Origin: Thinopyrum elongatum
Taxonomy: Eukaryota; Streptophyta; Magnoliopsida; Poales; Poaceae
DNA length: 64,000 nt
Direction: 5' to 3'
NCBI GenBank assembly: GCA_011799875.1
Contig: CM022302.1
Location: 376,768,569 to 376,832,568, forward strand
The notes under the pieces are model-generated. The model was not told the origin of the DNA. It was given only the letters and a program-made list of their open reading frames with translations, and did no database searches. This document shows, piece after piece, positions 34,836 to 45,790 of the stretch. A program made the position numbers and the translations under genes. The stretch's first letter is position 1, and every line of letters begins with the position of its first letter.

Positions 34836-37621
34836 ATGAAGAATCTGAAAGATACAAAAACCAAGATCGTTCCCTCTAAGACGAGGGGAGGTAAGGACTT
34901 GCCATCACACTCTGCACTTGATTCACCTTCTATTTTGAGTAGACTTGCAACACCACCACATGCTATTAATCCTAATATGTCACAAGTCATTGATGATGCT
35001 ACTTCTGCTATGAATGATGTTTATGATGATGCTAGTACCTTGCCTGATGATAATGTGCCACTAGGTGAATTTCTTGATGAACAACTTGCTAGAGCCGAAG
35101 AGAATGAAATTGTTGAAACTGATGAAATAATTGAAACTGATGAAGTACTTGAAACTGAAAATCTTGAAACACCTATTAGACCTAGCTCTCCTAGATTTGA
35201 AATGCCTAAGATACCTAAAGGTTATGTTATGGATGAGGAGATAGCTAGAGACTTTCTTGCTTGCAATGATAGAGATGATCTTAAGAAATTATTATGCAAA
35301 CTGAAAGAAAAATCTTTGAATGCTAGAATGAAATGTGATCCTAAGTTTGCTACTTCACCTATCTTTGTTACTGATAAGGATTATGAATTCTCTATCGACC
35401 CAGAGTTGATTACTTTGGTTGAATCTGATCCTTTTCATGGCTATGAAACTGAAACTGTTGTGGCACATCTTACTAAATTAAATGATATAGCTACCCTTTT
35501 TGCTCATGATGAGAAAATTCGCTAATACTATATTCTCAAATTATTTCCGTTCTCATTATAGGGTGATGCTAAGATATGGTACAATACTCTTGCTCCTGGT
35601 TGTGTGCGTAGTCCCCAGGATATGATTTACTACTTTTTTGAAAAATATTTTCCTGCTCATAAGAAACAAGCTGCCTTACAGGAAATATTTAACTTTGTGC
35701 AAATTGAAGAAGAGAGTCTCCCACAAGCTTGGGGGAGGCTTCTCCAATTGCTTAATGCTTTGCCTGATCATCCTCTTAAGAAAAATGAAATACTTGATAT
35801 CTTCTATAATGGATTAACCGATGCTTCTAGGGACTTCCTAGATAGTTGTCCTTGTTGTGTTTTCAGGGAACGAACTGTTGAACAAGCTAAGGAATTATTG
35901 AATAACATATTGAAAAATTATGATGATTGGCCTCTTCCTGAACCACCGCCTAAACCCACTTCAAAGAAGAGGGGTATCTTATTTCTCAGTCCTGAAGATA
36001 TGCAAGAGGCAAAGAAATGTATGAAGGAAAAAGGTATTAAAGCTGAAGATGTTAAGAATTTGCCACCTATTGAAGAAATACATGGAGTTGATACGCCACC
36101 ACCAGAGGTGGTAGAGGTAAATTCTTTCATAAATTTGATGAAAGTGACACCCCTTACAATAAACATCCTAGTTAATGCCTATATGAATTTGATAGGTACA
36201 TTATCAAACAAGATCACTTCAATGCAAATGTTATGAAACAATTGAAATACAATTCTGATATGATTGCTCGCTTGAGTGACTTGTTATTTAGAATTACTAA
36301 TGATGTTAGGGGTGTAGGAAAACATGTTTCTATTGTTCAAACTCAGTTAGAACAAGTTGCTAAATCTCAAAGAGAATTTCTTAGTGAAATGAATAATAAT
36401 ATGAATGATTTTGCTGTTAGAGTAGCAACTAGAGGAGGCAAAATGACTCAGGAACCACTTTATCCTGAGGGACACCATAAAAGAATTGAACAAGACTCTC
36501 AAAGAATTAACACTGATGCACCTAGTCCTTCTAAAAAGAAAAAGAAGAATGATAGGACTTTGCACACCTCTAGTGAACCTGAAATAGAAAAGCCTCCTAA
36601 AGATAATAATGATTCTATTTCTGATGCTGAAACTCAATCTGGTAATGAACATTCATCTAGTGATAATGAAAAAGATAATGATGATGTTTATGAAGACACT
36701 CAACCAAACAATGATAAACAACCAGATAATGATGTTGAGATAGAACCTGTTGTTGATCTTGATAACCCACAACCTAAAAATAAAAGATATGGTAAAAGAG
36801 ACTTTGTGGCTAGAAAACACGGAAAAGAAAGAGAACCATGGGTTCAGAAACCCATGCCCTTTCCACCTAAACTAACTAAGAAAAAATATGATGAAGAATT
36901 TGAACGCTTTGCTGAAATGCTTAGGCCAGTCTTTTTGCGCACCCGCTTGACTGATATTTTAAAGATGGCCCCTTATGCAAAATACATGAAAGACATCATC
37001 ACTAATAAAAGAAAGATACCTGAAGCTGAAATCTCCACCATGCTTGCTAATTACTCTTTTAAGGATGGAGTGCCAAAAAAACTTGGAGATCCAGGAATAC
37101 CAACTATACCTTGCTCCATCAAAAGAAACTATGTCAAAATTGCTTTGTGTGATTTAGGAGCTGGTGTTAGTGTTATGGCTTTATCTTTATATAAAAGACT
37201 TGATTTGAATAAACTCACACCTACCAAAATATCTTTGCAAATGGCTGACAAATCAACTACCATACCTATCGGTATTTGTGAGGATGTGCCCGTTGTTGTT
37301 GCAAATGTTACTATCTTAACAGACTTTGTTATACTTGAGATGCCCGAGGACGACAACATGTCGATTATCCTTGGTAGACCCTTTTTGAATACTACAGGGG
37401 CTGTTATTGATTGCAATAAAAGTAAGGTTACTTTTCATATCAATGGTAATGAGCATATGGTGCACTTTCCGAAGAAACAATTCCAAGTGAATGGTATTAA
37501 TGTTATTGAAAAATCTCCGACACTCACTATTGGAAGTTTTCAACTACCTTTACCTACTACCAAAAAGAAATATGAAATACTTATTGTTGGGGATATGCAT
37601 ATCCCCGTTGAGGTAACTTAG
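34836..37621 (+). pseudogene. Athila-1 gag-protease
   Basis: Starts at the ATG at 34836 (Met-Lys-Asn-Leu-Lys-Asp). One frame runs to 36236 with two premature stops (35523-35525 and 35562-35564); a frameshift near 36170-36230 moves it to the frame ending at the natural stop at 37621. The first 230 codons are acidic, with a repeated ETDE motif. The capsid-like core follows (around GDAKIWYNTL and LPQAWGRLLQLL). 36500-36780 is a charged, low-complexity Asn/Asp/Ser-rich linker. The aspartic protease motif DLGAG is at 37151-37165, with LGRPFLNT downstream. There is no CCHC knuckle. The frame ends cleanly after protease without entering reverse transcriptase, so absence of pol is a family feature. 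Confidence 0.9.
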
Positions 37622-37859
37622 TGTTTTACGAAAGTTCTTTGGTTTCATGCTAATCGAAAGTGGTTGTTAATAAGACTTGATCAACCTTGTTAATGAATCA
37701 TTTTTTAGAGGTATGAAGTCGATAAATTTAGTAGGCACAACCTTTTGCTCCCACCTTTGGTTTTCTATTTTTCTTAGTTAAATAAAATAAAATGCCATGT
37801 TGAGTCTGTTTTCTGAATTTTCCATGCAATAAAAAAGTGTTCAAAAATAAAAGTGGTCG
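37622..37859 (+). other. Athila-1 spacer after protease
   Basis: AT-rich, no open frame. It lies where reverse transcriptase would begin in an autonomous relative; no remnant of pol is visible. Confidence 0.6.
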
Positions 37860-38003
37860 GAATGCCCTGAAATTTTAACACGGTTTTTTCTGAATATTTC
37901 TGAATTTCTGGTGCAAATAACATCAGAGGGGGGTGCACCTGGTGTCCACAACACACTAGGGCGCGCCAGCAACCCCAGGCGCACCCTGGTGGGTTGTGGC
38001 CCC
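37860..38003 (+). promoter_or_regulatory. LTR-like internal block in Athila-1
   Basis: Repeats the order of the Athila-1 LTR promoter zone (42040-42180): a GAATATTTC-type AT-rich segment, AACATCAGAGGGGGG (LTR: AACCACCGGAGGGGGG), then the GC hairpin (37943-38000) with CACAACACACTAGGGCGC and CACCCTGGTGGGTTGTGG arms. The sequence after it has no obvious TATA box. Position upstream of the 3' ORF parallels 26736-26935 of Athila-2. Confidence 0.55.
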
Positions 38004-38170
38004 CACGTGGGTCCCCTCACTTATCTCTTTAGCCCATGTCATCTCCTACCTCCAGAAAATAATCACCATAGCTCTTTCTCTCTCTCTCATGTTCTTGCTC
38101 TCAAACCCGCGGATTTCGATCTCTTTGCTCGAAGCTCCATTTCCAAAACTATTTTGGGGGATTGTTACTT

Positions 38171-38404
38171 GGTATGTAACTCCTCCATTGCTCCAATTAA
38201 TTTTTGCTTTAGTGGTTTATATTTTGAATAATTAGCTACTCTTGGTGATGCTTTAGATGAGCTTGCATATTGAATTCTTAGAGTTCTAAGTAGTTTGAAT
38301 GCTTAATATAGCCTTTATGCATCCTTATGAGTAGTTGCTATCAATCTTATGAAGTTTGGTTGACAAAAAAATTGTGGACTAAAATTTTCAGAATTTTATT
38401 TATA
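38171..38404 (+). other. Candidate intron upstream of the Athila-1 3' ORF
   Basis: A splice-donor-like G/GTATGT near 38171 and an acceptor-like TTTATTTATAG near 38404 lie between the LTR-like block and the ATG at 38413. Removing it would place a leader exon beside the ORF. This rests on motifs alone. Confidence 0.3.
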
Positions 38405-38412
38405 GGAATAAG

Positions 38413-39419
38413 ATGAGTTTCTTTAGGAAGTTTTCCTCCAAGAAGAATGCTAAGGGAGTCATTGGAGAATCATCGGACAATGACCTCAACACTCCGAGAA
38501 CGGCGGAGGTGCAGCCATGCGAATGGCCACATAATGCCTTCATGGAGGAGGTCGGGTTCCATCAAGAGTTCGCCCAATTCATTGCAAATGCTGGGCTGAC
38601 CGACTTCCTCGCAGCTGAGTGTGACCAACACCACCTCCTTACAAATTCCTTTGTGCAAAAATTTCATTTTCTGAGTAGAAACAATCCCCCTGAGGTGCAG
38701 TTTAATTTATATGCTGAAACCCGTCAGATACCGCTCACTGACTTTTGTGATATATGTTTGATCCCTTCTGATGGGGAATTAAGGGAGCCTAGACCGGCAG
38801 AGTTTGAGGACTTTCTCCACATTTGACAGTGGGGGATGAGAGAGGCGTGTCGGGTGCCACTGCCACTAGTTTGCAGTTTCCTCCTGTACATTACTTTGCT
38901 TTGTTCATCATGAAGTGTTTAACTGCTAGAGAGAAGGTCGGTGCACTCAGTGCCCCCGACCTCGCTATTTTACGCCATGCACTACACAATGATCACACCT
39001 TTAGCCTAGGGGCTATTATTGCACATCGTTTGCACCTTAACAGAACCAAGGGCAAAATTCATGCCACTCGCTTAGCGAGCCACTTTAACGTTCAGATACG
39101 CCAACATGATTATCCTTTGCCCCGAGTTTATCTAGATCACCAGGTGATGGTGGCTCACCAATTTACTAATGATGCTGACTCTCTTCATAATATTCGTTAC
39201 AACCTGGTTTTCAGTGTGGATTCCCGTGATGTTATTTCATTGCCTGCACCTGCTTTGTTTGATTCTATTGCCAGGGGCGGATATAGGGTCATGCCAGAGG
39301 ACATTATTGCCTATCGGAATGACCAGGCAGCGGCAGAGGAGGAGCCCCAGGAGTGGGACGCTCAGGTGCCGCTGCCACAGCATTTTCACGTAGGACCGGA
39401 TGGCTACTACGGATGGTGA
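38413..39419 (+). pseudogene. Athila-1 3' ORF (Athila ORF1/env-position type)
   Basis: ATG at 38413 (Met-Ser-Phe-Phe-Arg-Lys). The frame runs to a stop at 38824-38826, and the rest of the same protein continues from about 38823 in the next frame to 39419, so a one-base frameshift disables it. The intact length would be about 335 residues. The N-terminus is basic. The body contains PHNAFMEEVG, FLSRNNPPEVQF, LTDFCDICLIP and the HYFALFIMKCL / APDLAILRHAL stretch. These resemble the plant Athila ORF1-like proteins found downstream of pol, by general resemblance only. I see no signal peptide or clear transmembrane anchor, so calling it an envelope would be unjustified. Confidence 0.7.
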
Positions 39420-40473
39420 TTACCAAGCTAGGCCAAAAGCCTAAGCTTGGGCGAGTACGTATTTCCACCGACATTACATTTATGTTCACACATTTCATTC
39501 CAGTTGTCGGTGTCCACACTTTTTCATTGTATTATCCATGCTAGATTTATTTTCTCGCTTTCTTCTTGTGTGTTTGAAAAACATTGAGAAAACCCAAAAA
39601 TATTTCTCGCTTCTTTTCGGTATTTCTTTCTAGCTTAAATTAGGTGTAGTGTTAAAAGAAAACCCAAAAAGATTTCCATATTCTTCTTTTGCTTGTTGGG
39701 AGCTTTCCCGTGTAAATAGTTTTCTCGTTTTTGTTTTCCCTTCTTTAATTTGCTTTCCTCAAGAAAAACTAAAAACTCCAAAAATATTTCAGTGTGTTTC
39801 TCTGAAATTCTTTTCTTTTTATTGAGTCGTACCAAGGAGAAGACCACGATGAAAATGTTGAGTGGCTCTCGTATGTATTATTGTTTATCTAACAAAGAGC
39901 CCAAATTACCTTCTCTTCTCCTTTTGAATAAAATGTTTGCAGATTCTAGCTTAGTCCACGGCACTCTTGCACTATTATTATTTTCATATCATTCGGTCGT
40001 GCAAGTGAAAGGCAATAATGACGATATTTGATGAATTGACTGTGGCAGAGAGAAGCGGGTATGAACTCAACTTGTTTTTGTTTTTGTAAATATGTTTAAC
40101 CTAGTATCCATGATTCAACATATTATGATCAAACATGTTTGCAATGACAATTAGAGATTATAGTTTCGCATGCCATGCTTAAGTAGCTAGGAGTGGATAA
40201 TGGTTTATCTAAGGTGTCAACATGCATTCAAATGGTTGTGATGTAGTATGATGATTTGGTATCCTCCTCTGAATGTTTCAAGTGGCTTGACTTGGCACAT
40301 GTTCATGCATGTAGTTGAATCAAAACCAACATAGCCTCTACGATATTTATGTTCATGGTGTTCATATCCTACTCATGCTAGTATTCAATGTTGATTATGC
40401 ATAATGCACGTTCATGGCCATTTTCGCCCTCTAGCTGGCCGCTTCTCAACCTATTTGCTATCCTACGCCTGTA

Positions 40474-40807
40474 TAGACCTAGCCATGGGCAGCTCGGCCC
40501 GGACAGCCCGACCCGAAAATCTCGGGCCGGGCTGAGCCCGAACATGCCATCGGGCCGGGCTCGGGGCTGAAAATCAAGCCCGACAGACAGATCGGGCCGG
40601 GCTCGGGCCTATGAAAAATGGGTTTTTAGCCGTGGTCGGGCCGGGCTGAGCGGGCCGTGTCGGGCTTTTCCAGGTTCGGGCCGGGCTCAGGCCCGATTTA
40701 GTAGGCCCGGTGGTCGGGCCGGGCCGGGCTCGGGCCTGGGTTTTCAGCACCGAGCTTTTTTTGGCCTGGCCTGAAGCCTGGCCTGGCCCGAGATATGGCC
40801 AGGTCTA
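40474..40807. mobile_element. hAT-type MITE, 334 bp
   Basis: Flanked by an 8-bp target duplication, CGCCTGTA (40466-40473) and CGCCTATA (40808-40815), one mismatch. Terminal inverted repeats are TAGACCTAGCCAT and TAGACCTGGCCAT. The inside is built of GGGCCGGGC / CGGGCTCGG repeats able to fold on themselves. It has no coding capacity. Eight-base duplications and TAG(A/G)-type ends point to hAT transposase in trans. Confidence 0.85.
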
Positions 40808-41360
40808 CGCCTATACTAAGTGAGAATACTGCTTGTGCATCAAAACCCTTAAACCCAAGTTATTCCAGATGAGTCAACCATATCTACCTATATGCGGTAT
40901 TACCCTGCCGTTCCAAGTAAATTTTCATGTGCCACCTCTAAAATTTCAAATGAACATCTGTTTTGTGTGCCTGGACCGCTCACGGAGCGACAGGGGGCGG
41001 TCAGTATCTTCCATGCTAAGCGGGTTATTCTCATGATGAGTGTTTATTCACTCGTCCTTGCACGAGAGGGGCGGTAATAGGGATGCCCAGTCCCGAATTT
41101 TTTTTTGAAATAATTAAACAAAACTCCCCCAGGATTGTTGTTGGTATGGACGGGTATGTTGGTATGGACGGTAACCGTGGATTCGGCTAGCCATGGAGTG
41201 TGTTTGTTGGTGGAGGGGGAGTAAACTTTACTTTTATCGCTTGGGAACCGCCGCTAATGTGTTTAGCATGGAAGATATTGATAACTCTTGGTCGTAACAT
41301 TGACAGGAAGGGTGCACCTCCCAAAATTATATTTATCTCTGATTTAAGCTTTGAGCTCTG

Positions 41361-41435
41361 GCACCTCTGCAAATCCCTGCTTCCCTCTGCGAAGGGACTA
41401 TCTATTTAATTTTATGTTGAGTCATCACCTTCTGA
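41361..41435 (+). other. Conserved 3' noncoding block shared by both Athila elements
   Basis: Contains CTGCTTCCCTCTGCGAAGGG followed by CTATCTATTT and TTTTATG...GAGTC. The same order appears on the minus strand at 25340-25284. The short TCCCT/AGGGA arms could form a stem. It is conserved in otherwise poorly alignable sequence, so a role in RNA packaging or replication is possible but unproven. Confidence 0.5.
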
Positions 41436-42210
41436 AACAACCGCCAGACCTGAGAGCACTATTGTCATCCTCATGCATTGTGTATAGTTAATGTTGGATG
41501 CATCATGACTGGATCTTTTCTACCATGAATTACAATGTTTAGTCGTTGCTTGAACTTTGGAGGTCCTCTGCATTTATGTTTTGCGGTCTCAGAAAGGGCT
41601 AGCGAGATACCACTATTGTCATATTATATCATGATTGTTTTGACAAAGTGTTGGCATTTGATATATCTTATTATTGCTCGCTTGTTGATTATGCAATTGA
41701 TATGAGTTAATATAATTTCTAAGAGTTATTGTTGACATGGTTAGTCATGATCTTTGCTGAAAACCTGGGTGCTACTTAAGCTTATATATGTAAACAAGAA
41801 CAAAAGAGTTCGTAAAAGTTTTTCTTTATCACTTTCAGTTTATCAACTAAATTGCTTGAGGACAAGCAAAGGTTTAAGCTTGGGGGAGTTGACACGTCTC
41901 TGTCGTATCTACTTTTCCTAATGCTTTTGCTCTTGTTTTGGACTCTAATTTGCATGATTTGAATGAAACTAACCCGGACTAACGTTGTTTTCAGCAGAAC
42001 TACCATGGTCTTGTTTTTGTGCAGAAATAAAAGTTTTCGGATTTGGACGGAACTTTTTGGAGAATTATTTCAGAATATATAAAAAATACTGGAACCAAGA
42101 ACCACCGGAGGGGGGCCCTGGCTGACCACAAGACAACAGGGCCCCCCCCTCCAGGCGCGCCCTGGTGGGTTGTGGGGCCCTTGGGGCTCCGCGGACCCTA
42201 ATTCCAGCAC

Positions 42211-42217
42211 TATAAAT
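42211..42217 (+). promoter_or_regulatory. TATA box of the Athila-1 3' LTR
   Basis: TATAAAT about 35 bp downstream of the GC hairpin. The 5' LTR has CATAAAT at the matching place. Confidence 0.65.
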
Positions 42218-42544
42218 TCCTATTTTCAGAGAGAAAAAATAAGAAAGGAAGTTTCATCGCGTTTCACGATACAGACCCGCCGCCACCTCCTGTTCATCAT
42301 CGGGAGGCCAGGTCTGGAGCCCGTTTGGGGCTCCGGAGAGGGGAATCTTCGGTCTTCGTCATCACCAACCCCCCTTCATCACCAATTCCATGATGCTCCC
42401 CACCGGGAGTGAGTAATTCCTTCGTAGGTTCACTCGTCGGTGAGGAGTTGGATGAGATTCATCATGTAATCGAGTTAGTTTTGTTATGGCTTGATCCCTA
42501 GTATCCACTATGTTCTGAGATTGATGTTGTTATGACTTTGCTAT

Positions 42545-43498
42545 CAGGGGCGGGCCTAGTTCAATTCAAGGGTATTTAGTTGAATACCCATTATTTTTGC
42601 CAAGAAACCATCTATATATAGTGTATACCATGTGTATGTATGGGAAAATGAAAAAGATACGGGAAAACAGGCTAGCTAATGATTTCAACCCAAAAACGAA
42701 GGCTAGCCCACACCCCAACATGGCCCAAGCGGCCCAAACCGCTGCAGCACGCAGGGCTTGCACGCACGAGCCACAGATCCATCTATAGCATAGCACTTCC
42801 TTAAAAAAAACATATCGCACAAGAAACCAACGCCTTCATCCCCAATTCTATTCGCGCTCGAAGCGGCAGGGCATGGCGGCTGGGCTGATCGCCATCCCCT
42901 GATCGCACGCGCGCACGGCGGCATAGGCAGGCGGGCGGCGCGACCCAGCCATCTGACGACAGCAATCCGTTGGCCTTGTTGTCTCGATCCATCTTTAATC
43001 CATCTCTACAGCCGACAGCAGTGGGCATTGCCGCATCTAAGGCTCGCTCGATCTGGTAGATAATTTGGTGCGTTCGTGTATCTTAATACATTTTTATCCT
43101 CCGATGTCAAAATTAGGCTTTGCTTTCTTGTGTCGAATCTTACCTTAGTTGTGTCAAATTTATGTATCGCTACAGACACTATTGGTTACAGGTGTCGACG
43201 CAACACCTTCGTTTTACATTGCCCAGTAGGACGGTTGTGCGAGCCACGTCCAACCCCAACTGTAATATATGCATACAACCATATGTTAATTTGGCTAATT
43301 GGCTTACTTTTCAAGTGTATTTGAATTTATAATTTCTTTGCACTGAATTATAAATTGTTTAGGCATGATAATTTAAATTTTCCACATGAATTATGGTGAT
43401 ATATTTGGTTATACGTGGCAAAAAGAAGGCTTTAAGCTCTGGAAAAATTCCCTATGAAATTTTGAATACGCACTCTTCAAATCTTGGGCCCGCCCCTG
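42545..43498. mobile_element. hAT-type non-autonomous transposon, 954 bp
   Basis: Perfect 8-bp target duplication TTTGCTAT (42537-42544 and 43499-43506). Ends are CAGGGGCGGGCCTAG and, inverted, CAGGGGCGGGCCCAAG. The CAGGG start and 8-bp duplication are classic hAT features. The empty site is preserved in the 5' LTR of the same element (about 22914). Inside I see no transposase, only short frames, so it depends on an enzyme elsewhere. Confidence 0.92.
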
Positions 43499-44263
43499 TT
43501 TGCTATGCTTAATGCTTGTCACTAGGGCCCGAGTGCCATGATTTCAGATCTGAACCATTTATGTTTTCACCATCATATCTATGTTCTAGATCCGATCTTG
43601 CAAGTCATATCCACCTATTACGTGTTATGATCCGTAATCCCCAGTGTGACAGTAATTGGGATACTTTCCAGTGATGACCGTAGTTTGAGGAGTTCATGTA
43701 TTCACTATGTGTTAATGCTTTGTTCCGGTTCTCTATTAAAAGGAGGCCTTAATATCCCTTAGTTTCCTTATGGACCCCGCTGCCACGGGAGGGTAGGACA
43801 AAAGATGTCATGCAAGTTCTTTTCCATAAGCACGTATGACTATTTACGGAATACATGCCTACATTATATTTATGAACTGGAGCTAGTTTTGTATCGCCCT
43901 AGGTTATGAATGTTATATGATGAATATCATCCAACGAATTCATCGATCCAATGCCTACGAATTTTCCACATATTGTTCTTGCTAAGTTACTATTACTATT
44001 GCTACTGTTACAACTGCTACAAAACTGTTACTGCTGTTACCGTTACCACTGCTACTATCACTACTACTACTATCAAACTATCATATTATTGTGCTACTGA
44101 TCACCTTGCTGCAGATATTTAATCTCCAGGTGTGGTTGAATTGACAACTCAACTACTAATACTTACAAATATTCTTTGGCTCCCCTTGTGTCGAATCTAT
44201 AAATTTGGGTTGAATACTCTACCCTCTAAAAATGTTGCGATCCCCTATACTTGTGGGTTATCA

Positions 44264-44513
44264 CTAAGACGTAAAGAATGGCACACTTAACTATCGTGTA
44301 GTCGTCATTCCTTGTCTGCCAGACGTTCATAGCGTCTAGATTTTTGGGAGCGGGTGGTTCACCTAACGGTGCATCAAGAACATAAGCCTTCTGTGCAGCA
44401 GTGAGGATAATCATCAAATTACGGACCCAGTCCGTATAGTTGCTTCCATTATCCTTCAACTTTTCTTTCTCTAGGAACGCATTAAAATTCAGGGGAGCTA
44501 CAACACGAGGCAT
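44264..44513 (-). pseudogene. Angela-1 gag N-terminus
   Basis: Begins at the ATG at 44511-44513 (Met-Pro-Arg-Val-Val-Ala-Pro-Leu), matching the gag start of Angela-2 at 59304. It includes NFNAFLEKEKL, GSNYTDWVRNL and a DAPLGEPPAP stretch that Angela-2 has lost. It is cut at 44264 by the Athila-1 insertion; the continuation is at 22256 going left. Confidence 0.85.
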
Positions 44514-45790
44514 TGATCTACAACATAATTTTGCAAAGACAATAAGACTATGTTCATGATAATTGGTTCAGTTAATCATATTACTAATGAACTCCCACTT
44601 AAATCAACCTCCCTCAAGTTGTCTAAGTATTACATGATCCAAATCAACCAACTCATGTCCGATCATCACGTGAGATGGGGTGGTCATGAATGGTGAACAT
44701 CTCCATGTTGATCATATCTACAATATGACTCATGTTCGACCTTTCGGTCCTCCGTGTTCTGAGGCCGTGTCTGTACATGCTAGGCTCATCAAGTTTAACC
44801 CAAGTATTCTGCATGTGTAAAACTGGCTTACACCCGTTGTATGTGAACGTAGAGTATATCACACCCGATCATCATGAGATGCTTCAAAACGACGAACTTT
44901 CGCAACGGTGCATACTTAGGGAGAACACTTTTATCTTGAAATTAAGTGAAGGAATCATCTTATAATGCTACCATCGTCCTAAGCAAAATAAGATGCATAA
45001 AAAGATAAACATCACATGTAATCAATATGTGACATGATATGTCCATATCATCTTATGCTTTTGATCTCCATCCCCAAAGAACCGGCATGATCTCCATCAT
45101 CATCGGCATGACACCATGATCTCCATCATCGTGCCGTCAAGTGGTTGTCTCTGCCAGCTATTTCTTCTACGACTATTGCTAACTCATAGCGATAAAGTAA
45201 AGAAATTACATGGTGTTTAATGATTGACACGCAGGTCATACAATAAATTAAAGACAACTCTATGGCTCCTGCCGGTTGCCGTACTCATCGACATGCAAGT
45301 CGTGAACCTATTATAAAACATGATCATCTCATGCATACATCAACATATATCACATCACGTTTTGGCCATACCACATCACAACATGCCCTGCAAAAACAAG
45401 TTAGACGTCCTATACTTTGTTGTTGCAATTTTTACGTGGCTGCTAGGACAAACTATAAGAACCGTTCTTATCTACGCAAAACCACAACGGTGATATACAA
45501 GTTACCTTTTAACCTTCTAGAAGGACCGCCATTGTCAAATTAGATTCAACTAAGGTGGGAGAGACAGACACCCGTAAAGCCACTTTTATGCAATACAAGT
45601 TGCATGTTAGTCAGTGGAACCGGTCTATTGTGCGAGGAAAAGTAAGGTTGGTCCGAACCACTTCATCCCACAATACTGCCAAATCCAAATAAGATAAAGG
45701 AACTAAGCAATTTGAACATCAACACCCACAACTTCTTTGTCTTCTACTCGTGCATATACATCTACGCATAGACCTATCTCATGATGCCAC
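44514..45790 (-). other. Angela-1 5' leader
   Basis: Untranslated leader between the 5' LTR and gag, about 1.28 kb, homologous to 59305-60250 of Angela-2. No gene. The primer site beside the LTR (about 45776-45788) is degenerate: the region reads TCTCATGATGCCA instead of the expected GCTCTGATACCA. Confidence 0.75.

Larger units (their letters stand above)
39420..41889 (+). other. Athila-1 3' noncoding region and polypurine tract
   Basis: About 2.1 kb without a credible gene once the hAT MITE at 40474-40807 is removed. Bases 41361-41435 hold a block conserved in Athila-2. The polypurine tract AAGCTTGGGGGAGT ends at 41889, against the 3' LTR. Short frames (for example 39750-40031) lack recognisable domains. 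Confidence 0.75.
22257..44263 (+). mobile_element. Athila-1: pol-less Athila-lineage gypsy element with nested insertions
   Basis: A plus-strand LTR retrotransposon with target duplication CTAAG. Its order is 5' LTR (22257-23197 plus 34290-34757), tRNA-Asp primer site, gag-protease, LTR-like internal block, 3' ORF, polypurine tract and 3' LTR. Subtracting Athila-2 and the hAT insertions leaves about 9.6 kb. There is no reverse transcriptase, RNase H or integrase between the protease stop (37621) and the 3' ORF (38413), so it belongs to a structurally non-autonomous family rather than being a randomly deleted copy. Related by LTR ends to the Sabrina/WHAM group (names unverified). Confidence 0.92.
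41890..44263 (+). repeat. Athila-1 3' LTR (with hAT insertion)
   Basis: TGACACGTC at 41890 to GGGTTATCA at 44263, followed by CTAAG (44264-44268). Without the hAT element and its duplicated target it is 1412 bp. Hairpin at 42124-42178, TATA box TATAAAT at 42211-42217. The GGAGGGTAGG at 43787-43796 is the empty site for Athila-2. Confidence 0.93.

Noticed and set aside
38413..39419. Retroviral envelope gene
   Set aside because: The position fits, but no signal peptide, cleavage site or membrane anchor is visible; kept as an Athila 3' ORF of unknown function.
38823..39419. A second independent gene starting at 38823
   Set aside because: It would need a TTG start and continues the upstream protein; a one-base frameshift in a single ORF is simpler.
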